From Linderina pennispora (lineage: Eukaryota > Kickxellomycota > Kickxellomycetes > Kickxellales > Kickxellaceae): DNA of 64,000 nt. Both the position numbers and the translations under genes were made by a program. The stretch is from the NCBI RefSeq assembly GCF_002104995.1, contig NW_024468249.1:3038001-3102000 (forward strand), read 5' to 3'. Position 1 is the stretch's first letter; the number at the start of each line of letters is the position of its first letter. Of the stretch, positions 1 through 11,437 are shown in pieces. Under the pieces are notes generated by a model. It saw only the letters and a program-made list of their open reading frames with translations. It searched no databases and was not told the DNA's origin.

Positions 1-1869
1 GCGCTCCTGCACAAAGCCGCGCATGGGCGCCAGGCCAGTGCCGGGCCCAATCATGATGATCGGCACCGCGGGGTCGGTGGGCAGACGGAACTGCGACTTG
101 CGGATATACACCGGCAGGGCCAGCTGGCGGTCGACCGGCGGATGGATGGTGTAGGAGCCCAGCACATGGCCCTTGTTGTCCGCCACCACTGGAGCACCGG
201 ACGCGTCGTGCGTCGGCAGCGCAGCATTCTCGCTGACCAGCACTCCATCGGGCAGCGACACCGCACGGTCGCCCTGCAGATAGCGCTTGACACCCAGCAA
301 AAAGTTCGTGGCCACGCCGGAGCGCGTCAGACCAAGCTTGGCGTCGGCGGGCCCGGCGGCTGCCTCATACTGCAGAACCACAGCAGTGATGCTGGGCGTC
401 TCGGGCGCCACGCGCGCGCTGGACGAGATGGAGTAGAAGCGCGGCTGCATACGCGGGCACAGCTCGAACACCGCGGCCGGCGGCAGCATCAGCAGGTCGG
501 TTTCGCCGGCCGTGCGTTCGGCGGCATGCACAGCGTTAAGCAGCCGCGCCAGCGACAGGCACCCGGCGCCCACCTTCTGCGCATGCGCGTCCTTGTCGTT
601 GGCCAGTGGGCCCAGGAAATCACGGGCGGCGGCGCTGGTCGCAAACGGCAGCACCAGCGACTTGATCTGCGCGCGTGGCACCGGCAGCGCTATCTCCAGG
701 TAGTGCCGCAGCGCCGCGCGGTATGTGGTTACGTGCGGGAACAGCGCCTGCTGCGCTGCGTGCGGGTCTGCCGCTGCCACGCTGATCGCCTGATCCGCGC
801 GGTCCAGCAGCCCCAGCGCCGCCAGCAGCAGATCAACCTCCTCGTCCGAGTTCTGCGCATAAACGCCGATGTGGTCGCCGGCCTCGTACCGCATGCCCGA
901 CCCCGCCAGGTCCACCTCCACGTGCAGCACGTGGCGGTCGGCCCCTGGCGTCAGCTCCGCCGCTGCCTTGACCGGCGCCTGGAACGGGTGCCGTGCGTCG
1001 AACGCCTCAGCCGACGCATACAGCTGCCCCGCCGTCCACGCGTCGCTACCGCCGGTCTCGGTGACCGTCCATGTGAGCGCCGGCGCTCCGCCTGCGTCCT
1101 CATCGGGCGTGGCCGACCCGAACATGGCGCGGATCAGCGGCAGCGTCTTGTCCTTCCACTGAGCAAAGTCCTCCTCAATGTCGACGTCGTCGTCTCCCTC
1201 GCCGCGCTCGCCAATGCGCTGCGCCCCCAGCGCCTGCAGCCGGCTGTCCATGATGCGCGCGTGCGAGTTGAACTGCTCATACGTGTTGTTGCCCAGCCCA
1301 AACACTGCAAACCGCACGTCCGCCAGGGGCTGCTCCATGTCCAGCATCCCCGCCTTGTCCTCTGGCTCGCGGAACTCGGGCACCTCCGACTCCTCGGGCG
1401 ACTCGCGGTTCGACACAAATGCATCGTACCACTGCTCCATGTTGTCAGTCGGCTCGCCCTCGCCCGTCGTCGCCAGAATCAGCACCGCCAGCTCGTCCTC
1501 GTTCAGCGCCGCCATCCCGTGGAAGTCGTACAGCTCCGGGTCCAGCACCAGCGGACGCACTGCCGCCGACTGCAGCTCCTTCGCCAGCCGCGTCGCAAAG
1601 TCCTCCGCCGTGCCCGTCTGCGACCCGTAGAATATCACCACGTTCTTGCCCGCATTGCGCATCTTCAGCACAAAGTCCCGCTCCTCGTTGTACTCGTCCG
1701 CCCCGCTGCTGCCGTCAGCACCCCCCGCCAGCGCCGCCTTCTGCGCTATCGTCATCTCGGGCTTGCGCGCCCCAAACAGCGTCTTGCGGAACAGGAACGT
1801 TGCCGCTCCCACCAGCACCCCCGAGACAATCACCATGTCGCCCCACTCCACCTTTGACGATGTGCTCAT
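1..1869 (-). CDS. NADPH-cytochrome P450 reductase, C-terminus cut by window edge
   Basis: Diflavin reductase that passes electrons from NADPH through FAD and FMN to microsomal P450s and sterol enzymes on the ER. Reading leftward from the ATG at 1869 there are 623 uninterrupted codons. A hydrophobic anchor lies at about residues 10-28. The FMN-binding loop YGSQTGTAEDFA is near residue 80, followed by TTGEGEPTDN and FGLGNNTYEQFN. The FAD motif RFYSISSSA is near residue 475 and the NADPH-binding GPGTGLAPMRGF is close to the edge. The family is usually about 680-710 residues, so roughly the last 70-90 residues lie outside the window. The start is the first ATG upstream of the anchor. No frame break is seen. 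The family call is secure; whether there is a second paralogue elsewhere cannot be told. Confidence 0.95.
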   Translation of the reverse strand, partial: MSTSSKVEWGDMVIVSGVLVGAATFLFRKTLFGARKPEMTIAQKAALAGGADGSSGADEYNEERDFVLKMRNAGKNVVIFYGSQTGTAEDFATRLAKELQSAAVRPLVLDPELYDFHGMAALNEDELAVLILATTGEGEPTDNMEQWYDAFVSNRESPEESEVPEFREPEDKAGMLDMEQPLADVRFAVFGLGNNTYEQFNSHARIMDSRLQALGAQRIGERGEGDDDVDIEEDFAQWKDKTLPLIRAMFGSATPDEDAGGAPALTWTVTETGGSDAWTAGQLYASAEAFDARHPFQAPVKAAAELTPGADRHVLHVEVDLAGSGMRYEAGDHIGVYAQNSDEEVDLLLAALGLLDRADQAISVAAADPHAAQQALFPHVTTYRAALRHYLEIALPVPRAQIKSLVLPFATSAAARDFLGPLANDKDAHAQKVGAGCLSLARLLNAVHAAERTAGETDLLMLPPAAVFELCPRMQPRFYSISSSARVAPETPSITAVVLQYEAAAGPADAKLGLTRSGVATNFLLGVKRYLQGDRAVSLPDGVLVSENAALPTHDASGAPVVADNKGHVLGSYTIHPPVDRQLALPVYIRKSQFRLPTDPAVPIIMIGPGTGLAPMRGFVQER

Positions 1870-2915
1870 CTCTTTCTGCGAGCCTGTACTGTCTTGCCGC
1901 TTGCCCTGGTCAGCTGCTGTGCTGCTGTCCGATGTTAAATGGAAATACCCAAGAACGATGCCCAGGAACCCGATTCCCCGGAACCCTGTACTTGTTGAGA
2001 ACCTGAAAGACTCGTGCGATGAAAACTACTCCCCAGTTGACGGTATGGTAAAAGCAAAACCACACCGAGTGTGCAAACTCGTACCGCGTTGGGAAATCCA
2101 CGATGTGCCTAATTACAAGTGATGCTTGCTGAAATGAAGCAGCAACGACAAAATCTACCTTCTGAAAATAAAAAGTTAGGGAAAAGCCCGTGGAGAAGGT
2201 AAAGACCAAGTTTGTTCAAGAAAATAGGGACAGAGGAGAGAAAGCGGATGAAAGTAGCGCGCAATTCCTGACCCTTATAACCGATAATAAAAAATACCGG
2301 CCATGCCTCAACGCTGAAAGCCTCCTGCTGGTTCCGCAATCTTCCTCGCAGAACCTGCCCCTGCCTCCTATTTGCACATGCCAAACAGGGCCGCTGCCGG
2401 GACGCCGCCTTGTCGCTTCTCCTCAGCGTATGCTGCAATGCCTCCCTGCTTGCCTGGGAGCATTGGCTGTCATATATGTTTGCAAAGGGATCACGCCGCC
2501 GCCTCCAGCTGCACTCTTTTGCGAGTCTCTAGCCATCCCGCCACTATCTCTCACACCCAACAAACTAGCTCCTTCCCCGTTTACCTCATGTGAATGGGCT
2601 TCCCGTGCCACTATCTCAACTCCACCCTATTCATCTCCACAACGCCTCAGCATACCTTCTTGGTTCGCGTCGAGCAGTGGCCAAGCTGCCTGACTGCCAC
2701 CTCCACCATACACGCTGAGCTCGGTGCTTCATTTAATCCCCTCAAGCGCTAATGCAGCATACATACAGCCAATCGCAGCGCTTTCTCTAATCGGTCCGGA
2801 CTCATGCCCCCACATTCACGATTTCGGACTGGCCGACAAGTTCCCAAGTCACCAAACAAAGTGCGAAAAAGCCTCTATGCGCATCCGTCATATATTGCTG
2901 GGTCAACATGTATGT
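1870..2915. other. intergenic, reductase promoter and AAA ATPase 3' flank
   Basis: About 1 kb between two minus-strand genes. It should hold the reductase promoter and 5' UTR (right next to 1869) and the terminator of the AAA gene. Open frames here are short, with no recognisable protein features. I see no RNA gene or repeat. Confidence 0.6.
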
Positions 2916-5900
2916 CTATTTCTTTGTGTCCTCGTCTGCCTTGGCCGCTCCACCTTCGCCAAGGCCCGGAGAATCCCTGCTGGCCTTACTTTCCTCCTCT
3001 GCCGGCTGGCCCGCAAACCCAATCGTATGCGTGCGCTTCCGCTCCTGCGCTCCGTCTCCATATATCTTGTCCCACTTGCGCAGCTCCATCAGCGACTCCA
3101 TCTGGTCCGACGAGCTGGCCGCCACCTTCTTCAGCGCCTGCTCAAAGTGCCGCATCCCCAAGCTGATCGTCCCGCCCACCGCCCTAGTCGCCCGTAGCTT
3201 GTCCATGCTGCCGTTGTCCCCGACCTCCTGCCGCACCCGCTCGCGCAGTGCTGCCAGCGCCGCTGCCACACACAGGTTCTTCAGATCCGACCCCGAGAAC
3301 CCCTGCGTGCGCCCAGAGATCGCCGCCAAATCTATTCCCTCCTCCACGGCCTCGCCTGCCAAATGAATCTCCAGGATCTGCGCCCGCTCCTTTTCCCCCG
3401 GCAGGTCCACCAGGATCCGCCGCGGCAGCCGCCGCAGGATTGCATCGTCAAGGTCGAACGGCCGGTTTGTCGCCGCCATCACCATCACCCGCGATGCATT
3501 GCCCCGGCTCGTATTCATCCCGTCCCACTCGGCCATGATCTGGTTCATCACGTCCCGCCGGAACTTGTTCGGCTCGCCCGACGACCGCGCCGAAAACAGC
3601 GCGTCCACCTCATCGATGAACACCACGCATGGCGCCAGCTTGCGCGCAAGCGTAAATACGGCCTCTGCCAGCTTCTCGCCCTCCCCGACGTACTTGTCGT
3701 ACACGTCGCTTGCCCGGATGTTCAGCACCACGCTGCCCGACTCCTTTGCCACCGCCTTCGCCAGCATCGTCTTGCCCGTCCCCGGCGGCCCGAACAGCAG
3801 GATCCCTGACACACCGTGCCGCTTCAGCACCCCCTGGCTAAAGTACTCCGGCCGGAGCATCGGCAGCGTGATGATCTCTTGCAGCGTCGTCACTGTCTCT
3901 GGCTGCACGCACACCTGCGAGAATCCGGTCGGGATGCTCTGCGGGTCCACAATGCTGCCCACTAAGCGCTGCTCATATTCGTTCAGCTGCTTCTTGGCCT
4001 GCTGGATCCGCCTCTTGGCCGACGGCACCGATGCTGGCGTCTTCGCTGCGCTGTCAGCATCGCCCACATCCTCGTCCATTCCATCATGCTCGCTACCGAC
4101 TTCGGACCACTCCGTATATGCAGGTGTTGAGTCAGCTGCGGCTACGCTGATCACACCGGGCTTCTCGGAAGCCTCTGCTCTTGTGGCCGCACCATCTTCC
4201 TCTGAGGCAGCCGCAGCCACTTTAGGCGCAGCAGAAGCCACAAGCTCGGCGAGCTCATCCGGCGGCAGCACAACGTCATAGTCGTCCTCGACCTTGCGGC
4301 CCACCCCAATCTCGCCAAAATCGATCTGCCGTGCATCGTCTTGCTTGTCCTGCGGATACCCAAGCACGCCATGTCTGAGCGCCACATGCGAGTCGATCAA
4401 CTGCGTCCACGCCTGCCTCAGATGCCGCGACCCCAGCACTGCCTTCTGTGCGCCATCAATCAGAATGCTCGGATCGTTCTTGATGTGCTCCAGTGTCAGC
4501 GTCTCCTTGATAGCTGCTGCATGTGCCAGCGACACCCAGCGGTGCAGGAACGTCTCGCCAAAGAAATACCGCCGCGCTGTGTCGTCCGGCAGACACCGCA
4601 GCATGGCCAGCAGCGGCCGATGGTCGAGGTGCCATGCGCGCGCCTGCTGCTTCAAGATCACCTGCATGTCGGATTCGTAAAACAGTGGCTTGCGCTCAAA
4701 CAACACCTTCTGAGTGCCTCCGTCTGCTTCGTTGCCAGTGAGCCTAGACAGGTGCGCTGCTTCGTCTGCTGTCAGCTGCAGCCCAGGGATCCGGTACAGT
4801 AGGCAGATGTTGCGGATCACACGTGTATTGCGGTCCAGACACTGATCAGCCACCATCGACTGCCGCAGCGACCCAATAACCGGCTCACGCTCTGCATCGC
4901 CGATGCTGGCAAACTCTGGCACCCGCATGTCGCATGGCTCCGCCATTACCTTGCTGTTTGGTGGCGGGATTCCGACCCGCGCAAACAGCGGCAACTCTTC
5001 CGGCTGCTGCTGCTGCTTCGCATGCCTCGACCCGCCACTAGACAAACCGCCCAGCGCACGGGGGAGCCGCCCGCTGCCAGGCGACCCGCCTACCTGCACG
5101 ACCTGCACTCCGAGCCGCCCGTTGACAGCATTATGCATGTCCTCGCCCAGCAGACCCTCGACGATACTGTTCATGTTGCGCTCCAGCCCTGCGCCGCGAT
5201 CGGCACTTGGTGCTAGGGCAACAGGTGTCGACGGATTGACATCAAAAGGCGGGAGTCCAGGCGGCGGCGTGTCCATGTGGAACCAGCTCGGATGCAGCAG
5301 CCCAACTACCATCACAGGCTGCGACTCTGCATTGGCATTGTGCTTGGCAACACACGCTGCCAGCCGCGTGAACAGCGTGTACCCGATCCGCGTGTTTAGC
5401 AGGTCCCCCAGATGCTTAATAGCCAAGATGCGCGGCCGTGCTGGATCGCCGGTTTGTAGGGTCACAAAATCCGTCAGCACCCGGTCAAGCTTTTCGGTGG
5501 CCTCACGCGATAACGGATTGGTCATCATCTCACGCGATAGCACTGGCTCGCCACCTGCATCTTCGTCGGCCGCATCCAGTCGCTCGCCAGATCCACCCCT
5601 ACCAGAGCCGCTCGAAAAACTGGCCCGGATCGCATCTGCCACTCTATCGGCCACACGCTTCCTGCTGTCAGAATCCCGCTCATTGTCGACACCATCGACA
5701 TCATCCTCGTCTGATCGCGGCGATTTGGGTGAGCCTTCGGGCGACTGCGGCCGCTCAACCTGTTCGCTGAGCGAATCTCCCTCATCGTTGAACTTTTTGC
5801 GGGCGATCCCGGCAAAGAACGGCATACTACGGCCAGGCGCATCGCCAGATCCGCTAGTATCCAGATCGGGCGGCGGCGAGTACGGGTGGCTGACGATCGT

Positions 5901-6715
5901 CAGGTCCTCGAGCACTGGGTCAATGCGGGCTGTCAGCACAGCCCAGTCGGGGATATCGATTGCAGTCAGCTGTGCACCTGTGCGCCGGGCTGTGTCGGAA
6001 AGGAGCTCGACCGAGTAGGCTTCGGACCACGGATCCTCAGCATACAAGAGCATGTGGCTGCGGCGCACCAGCCCTGTAAGAACCGTGCTTTGAATATCGC
6101 TAAGGATCACTGGATCGAATGCGCGCTCGACAAACCCAGCACCCGTCTGCTCTGTTGGTGCTACGACACTGGTGGAAAGATCCGACACCGCGGGTGTGCT
6201 AGCAGTAGCAGACCCTGGCTTATCCGAATTAGTCCTACTGCTACCGGGCGTCCTACCGTTGCCCCCTGACCCACCGCCGCTGCTGGCACCAAGTACCGGC
6301 TGTGCATGCAGCTCTAGCGGCTTCAGCTGCTCTACAAACGCCGCACGCAGCGCCGATGTGCGCCTTGCTGGATCAGCCGGCACCCCATTGCCGTTGGAAG
6401 TTCCCTGTATGTCCTTCGTCTCCAGGAGCTCTTTCAGCGCCCGTCGCCGCGCTGCTTCATTTGTCAGCTCTTTTGTGCGCAGCGCCGCTGCCTCACGTAG
6501 GCCAATCCGCCCGCTCCTCCACCGAGTTCCATCTATAGGCAGGCTTGGCTTATCAGTGCATGTGCGGGAACGCATCCACGCGATTGGGCTGTATGTGCTT
6601 TACCTTTGGCAGTCTGACTAATTGGCGTCAGGTGGAATGCACGGCGCGGAATTTGTACTGTGGTCGTCCGCTTAATAGCAGCCGGGCTCCTCGCAGTCAC
6701 AACAGCTCGCAGCAT
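2916..6715 (-). CDS. mitochondrial Msp1/ATAD1-like AAA ATPase, two exons
   Basis: Large AAA ATPase, inferred mitochondrial. Exon 1 is 6604-6715, intron 6533-6603 (71 bp, GTAAAG..CTATAG), exon 2 is 2916-6532. The join is in phase and gives 1,242 residues. Exon 1 encodes an Arg/Ser/Thr-rich, acid-free leader (MLRAVVTARS.., ..RRAFHLTPIS), a typical mitochondrial presequence that the exon 2 frame alone lacks. The AAA module is C-terminal: Walker A GPPGTGKT near residue 951, Walker B VVFIDEVDAL, and the second-region-of-homology block ATNRPFDLDDAILRRLPRR, which resembles Msp1/ATAD1 and the katanin group. About 900 residues in front are poorly conserved, with Ser/Gly-rich and acidic low-complexity stretches and a possible degenerate ATPase-like fold. 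Msp1 relatives extract mistargeted membrane proteins; that this protein does so is inference. Its N-terminal length is unlike yeast Msp1 (about 360 residues). Confidence 0.85.
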
Positions 6716-7295
6716 TCTTAATTTTCTGTTTCGCGCGCTCCAGCCTTGCTGTTTTGAATAACAAGTGTAAAGGGAATAAGGTTATGTAAGCGCTGTTTCG
6801 AATGCGCAAAAGGGGAAGAGGAGGGGTTCGGGACACATACCAAGAGCCGCAAGACTGGCACGCTGAGCCTCTGAGCTTGATGTCCATGGGTGCCGAGATA
6901 CTTGCTGACCAAATATCAATTAGATTTTGTGATGCGGGCCAGCCGCTGGCAGATTCGGATCTATCGATCAAGGCGTATGTGAGGTGCTGGTGGCTGTTCC
7001 AAGCCATGGCCGTCTCTACCCACCTACAGTGTGAATGTTGCTGCATTGTCGCATAGGGGAGGTTCATGATGATGTAGCAGCAAATGGCGGATCTGAGATT
7101 CGCGATGGAAAATGAAACACAAATGAATTCAAACTAATAACGAGATCTAAGGAAAACAAGAAACGTGCTCGTGTACTGCTGGACACTAATTTTTGGCTTC
7201 GGCTATGACATAAAATAAGAGTGGATGAGGTGCGTGGAGATATAATGGATGAAGCCAATGGCTGGATATGGCCGCCAACGATGATGGAGCATGAG
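6716..7295. other. intergenic, AAA ATPase promoter
   Basis: 580 bp upstream of the AAA gene and downstream of the small two-exon gene, both on the minus strand. No convincing coding, RNA or repeat signal. Confidence 0.55.
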
Positions 7296-7604
7296 CTAGC
7301 GGTCGACCGATCGCACAATATCAACTAGCTTTTCGACCTCATCGACAATCGCGCACATTGCCGAGTTGGCGTTTTCGAGCTCCTTTGAGAGGTCCTGGAG
7401 GACGCTATCGTACTGGTTTGTTACGCTGGCTACAGGGTGGCAGAAAGTGCACATGTGTCAGTATTCACGTATTCACGTATTCACGTATTCATGTATTCAC
7501 GTATTCACGTAGTGATATCGAGCGCACAATACCAGTGCATTTCGGTGCGGCTTCCTACCCACTGATGCTTGCTGTTCGTCTTGCTGCCGCGATTGCGGTA
7601 TCAT
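7296..7604 (-). CDS. 59-residue coiled-coil protein, two exons, unrecognised
   Basis: Too short and too split to appear as one open frame. Exon 1 is 7559-7604, starting MIPQSRQQDEQQ. The intron is 7430-7558 (129 bp, GTAGGA..CCTGTAG). Exon 2 is 7296-7429 and ends in SVDR before TAG. The join is in phase 1, giving 59 residues. Exon 2 is amphipathic (YDSVLQDLSKELENANSAM, then IVDEVEKLVDIV) with hydrophobic residues at heptad spacing, so it is almost certainly a single coiled-coil helix. The size recalls small subunits of the DASH kinetochore ring or BLOC/Mediator-type complexes, but I could not match it to a named subunit. The intron carries the tandem repeat at 7461-7508. Codon usage and clean splice sites support a real gene; the function is unknown. 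Confidence 0.6.
7461..7508. repeat. 8-bp tandem repeat inside an intron
   Basis: Six head-to-tail copies of GTATTCAC, the fourth with one substitution (GTATTCAT). The whole array lies inside the 129-bp intron of the 59-residue coiled-coil gene, so copy number directly sets intron length. Confidence 0.95.
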
Positions 7605-8072
7605 TTGCTGGGCTGATAAGGAGAACAGTCAAAATTTAGATGGAATGTTAATCAGTTGTAGCTGGTGATAGTCGCTCGTAGGAACTGGTAATAAACCGGG
7701 TGAGGATGGGCAGCAAATGGCAGCAACAGTAATTGACACAATTTCACGAGCGCAGGCGATCCTTTGTAAGAGGCAAGCGCCAAGCAATTGAAACCGCCAT
7801 TACGCAACGTGTGCAATTGCGTGCCCCACCACGCCCAGAGACAAGCCGGAACACAACGAGTGTCGGGAGGCCACTATGCACCCAGGCCGGCATGTTAGCT
7901 GGAAGCAGCGATGTGCCAAGAGATCTTCCTGCAATTTACCCGGCCAACTCCCTGCCCGCCATGGGGGCTATTGTCAAAGAGTAAACAATTCATCGTTGCA
8001 ATTGATCGCCGCCTCATCAATAACAGAATTAGCAAAAAGCAGGGGCAGAACAAAAAAGAAGCCGGTGGCCAG
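7605..8072. other. intergenic
   Basis: About 470 bp between the bZIP gene and the small coiled-coil gene. It is the likely promoter of the latter. A second exon of the bZIP gene could lie here but I could not support one. Confidence 0.5.
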
Positions 8073-8507
8073 CTAACAGGAGGGGCGCTTTGTGTAAACC
8101 GCAGAGTGCGAGCTAGCACGCGTTGCTCCCCTTATGCATGCACCCCGGCTATAGTTACCTTCAGAAGCAACCCGCTGTTCCCGAATTGCAGCCAGCTCTG
8201 CCTCAAGCTGATGCACCCTTCCCATCAAGTCATTGCGTCGCTGGATCAGCTCGCGCTCGCGCTGTCGCTGTCGCTCACGCATTCGTGCGGCCGCCTGCGT
8301 GTTCCTGCGTCGTCGCTCACTTATCAGCTGGCTCTCCTGCACCTCTTGCTCTTCAGCCATCGCCTGTCGATGCTCATCCGGGTTGCCGCGAGGAAGAATT
8401 CGTGGGTAGCTTATGCTTTTTGTAGCACTCCCGCTGGTGTCTCCCGGCTTCTGCTGCTGCTGCTGGTTCTCAAGGGAATTCTGCGATGGAGAGCGCGATA
8501 AAGACAT
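8073..8507 (-). CDS. bZIP transcription factor (fungal CYS3/MetR/ATF4-like basic region)
   Basis: 144 residues as one open frame. A Ser/Gln-rich head with a run of five Gln leads to a basic region at about residues 63-85 (ERRRRNTQAAARMRERQRQR). The N-x-x-A-A-x-x-x-R core fits the bZIP DNA-contact signature and the RRRNTxAxARxR style of sulfur/nitrogen regulators. A short leucine zipper follows, with Leu/Leu/Leu/Ile at seven-residue spacing through LIQRRNDLMGRVHQLEAELAAI. The tail after about residue 118 (Gly/Ser/Arg-rich) looks unlike a zipper. A GAAG|GTAACT donor at about 8155 hints that the true C-terminus may come from a downstream exon, so the last 25 residues are uncertain. Target genes are unknown. 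Confidence 0.8.
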   Translation of the reverse strand: MSLSRSPSQNSLENQQQQQKPGDTSGSATKSISYPRILPRGNPDEHRQAMAEEQEVQESQLISERRRRNTQAAARMRERQRQRERELIQRRNDLMGRVHQLEAELAAIREQRVASEGNYSRGACIRGATRASSHSAVYTKRPSC

Positions 8508-11437
8508 CGTCTATGTGTGCGAGGGAGGCGTCTATGTTTCAATTAGATTATATCAGATTGGTGAAGCGCGGGTGTCGTGGCAGGCGAGATATTAGAGGCC
8601 TGTATCTTTGTATCTTTGTATGTTGAGCAGTTTTATATCGTGTTCAGGCAGTGCATGATGTCATGTAAAGGGAGCGTAGGAAAGGAGGGAGAGATATGGC
8701 CAGCAGCTAAAAATATAGCAGGGCCTATGAAGGAAGGTAGTACGACAAATAATAATAAAAATTACACGGTGGAAAAAAGAGAGCGAAAAGGAGAGGGAAT
8801 CTATCGTCAACAGGATTGTGAGGGGCTAAATAAAAGCTCCTTTGTTTTCTAAAACCCGTAATTACCAGCAAATACCAAACAATTATTGTAATGTGAACTC
8901 TGGTGCTGTGTAAAGCAGGACCCAGCGTGCAACCTTACCCCTTGTAGAGCCTGGGCGGGAATAAATCAGCGGGGCAATGAAGGGGTGGAGAATAAGCACA
9001 CCACCTAGGTCCTGATCGCGATCACTTTATATAGCAATCCAGCTCAGATATCCCCCTGAGCAGCGCCGATAAATAAAGACGCTTGTAGCACGCTAAACAG
9101 GGCTAGTCGAAAGAGCGCTGTGCTACCGACCATCCTATTCATCAAAAGCCCTGGAGGCTGCACGCAGGCAATCAGCTATCACGCAACAAGGTGCCATCCA
9201 CAGCAGCTGGAACTCAACACACGAGTGAGCGGCCAAATATAGCTTGATTTGGGCTGGGAGGTCGGACAGCGGGTTGGGTTGGCTCAGCTTTCTTGGTATG
9301 CTTTTGTGGCCATTGCTGGCTTTCAAAGTGGCCACGGAGCATCAGAAAAGCCGATACCCCACCCTGTGCCGCTGTGCTCACCCCCCCTCCATCCCACTCT
9401 CCAGCACACTGGCCATGTTGTTGTTGTTGTTGTTGTTGAAGGGATTTATAAATGGGATAACGACTGGATCAATATGATCGGGACTGGTGACTCCCAAAGC
9501 GTGCGAGAGAAGAGTACCTCAGTGCCATGCAATCCCATGTCTGTGCAGCTAGCATTTCTTCGTGTCCTCTGCTCCAAAAATAGCCCTGGCAAATATTGCA
9601 AATACAGCAAAACAAACTGAAATACCCGAAAGAGTGGCAAAATCGGGTTACAATCCGGGCGTGGCAAGCAATTTATGAAGCGGAGCACAAGCGCAGGTTT
9701 ATCCGAGGGGGTTTGACCAGCTCACAGCATAAAACACCCAGGCTCCTAGCGCAGAAAATAGCCGTGCCTGCTGCAGATATCGTGAAACAGCAGGCTAAGT
9801 GCATGCTATTGCTTGAGCCAGGCACATAGTATGGCGAAGCGGGCTGTGAAGGCAAGCCCGGTCAGTTCTCCTTCGCATCGCTGCTCATTTCGCGAATGTA
9901 TTGGATAGCAGCAGTCTGAGCACGCAGGCGCACCCAGATGACATTGATAGTCCGAGAGGACCAGTGTATGCCCCAAGCACGAGTCGGGCACCAAGGGGAA
10001 GAGCCAGAGGATGCTACGATCTGTGGGAACCATACCTGTTTCCTCTAAGCAGCCAACAGGAGTTTGCACACTCAAGCGTGGTTTCGCTGTAACCGCTGTA
10101 CTATACATACCTTGATAGAGAACACGCGGATACAGCAAGTAGTATTACAGGCAGTGCGAAGGCCGTAAACCAGACGAGTTTTTTCCTGCTCCCTTAGTTG
10201 GCTGCAATGTGGGAGTATCTAGGAGCAACGGGTATCAGGATTCTGCCACTCAATTATAGTGCGCTCTGTACCATGCGTCAGCTGCTTTTCGATGAGCGAG
10301 CCTGAAAGCAGCGAAAGTAAGCCGTCGGGAGTCGCACGTGCAATGCTGGACGGCCAAAATATACAAGGACAATTTTCTCTGAATTGCTGATATCTGGAGG
10401 CGCGTTTGTAGTAGAGGTATGAGCGTCCGATGTGTAAACCCGTATTCTATGCAGAACTGAATGAGGTAAGCATAACGTAAACCAAAGGAATAGCCGAAAC
10501 ACGTCACCCTCTCACGTACGGTGGTGTATATTTCCGATATTATTGACTGAGAGCAATTAAAACGGTGCTGAAAACATTCAGGGGGGAGAAAAAAGAGTGC
10601 TGAAAGTCGTTGTCTGGCAAAAAGTGTAAATAAAATATTCAAACAATGTGCGAAATTTTTTATGCTTCGCAGCACATAATTTGGCTTTAGTGAGTTGGCA
10701 GGCACGTCACCAACAATTTTGTTGGGCCCACAGGGCGGCAACAGCGCCCTCCCATCGACATAGATTTATGTAGCCCAGTGCGAATCCAGCTAATAAAAGA
10801 GCAACAAAGATTGCCACCAGCTGCAGAGTAAATGCCTACTATGCATACCAGTCACTGGCTCTGCCCCTGTTTACCCAGCCCGCATTCCCGAACTAGAGCG
10901 GGATGTTGGGGATATGCGTGATCCGTGGACGCTGGAACTGGCAGCACCGCTCATCGTTCAACGTTTGCGCGCTCAATAGTGTGCTTGGTGTTGGGCCGCA
11001 TACCTGAACGGTCTGGGCCGGGTTATCAGGCGGCCTTGGTATATGGTCCCCATGCACATCCATCCAGGCTTCTGGTTGAACCCGTGGTGTCGTCGTGTGT
11101 GCCATTGAGCGGGCAGCAGTTGTAGCGAGCAATTAGAGACCCGGCGCCAGGTTGCCCTCTGCTATGCCCTTGGCATGTGCACGCATCGGTGGACGCTGCT
11201 AAGGACTTTCTGCTTCATACGATAGTGCTTTTGTGCTTTCGAAACCAGCAGGCTCCGTGTGCAGAGTACTTCAACCAGCCCGCTAGCGCTGGCGGGCTGC
11301 AGGCTCTGCTGCTGACATTCTCGCACTATTGCTGGGCCACCAGCAATAGTGGAGGACGCTCCGCTAGAATTCCAGGCAGTAGGCGGGTAAACTGGTAACA
11401 TGATAAATTTATTGGGAAAAGCTAGTAGGGTACGATA
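8508..11437. other. gene-poor region of 2.9 kb
   Basis: No open frame here has a domain, signal peptide or codon pattern I can defend. The longest (minus, 10250-10741, 163 codons) shows no recognisable motif. It contains a TTG microsatellite (9418-9438) and the 5' flank of the bZIP gene. No rRNA or tRNA signature was seen on either strand. Confidence 0.5.
9418..9438. repeat. TTG trinucleotide microsatellite
   Basis: Seven uninterrupted copies of TTG in non-coding sequence. Confidence 0.95.

Noticed and set aside
142-1857. A 571-codon plus-strand open frame over the P450 reductase gene
   Set aside because: The opposite strand encodes all reductase motifs in order; the plus-strand product is Arg/His/Gln-rich without any domain. 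It is an antisense shadow of GC-rich coding DNA.
7741-8155. A second exon extending the bZIP zipper
   Set aside because: A donor-like GAAG|GTAACT exists, but no acceptor gave a continuing leucine heptad or other coherent coding.
10250-10741. A 163-codon minus-strand frame in the gene-poor region, considered as a transposon fragment
   Set aside because: No reverse transcriptase, integrase or transposase motif, no terminal repeats, and no codon bias.
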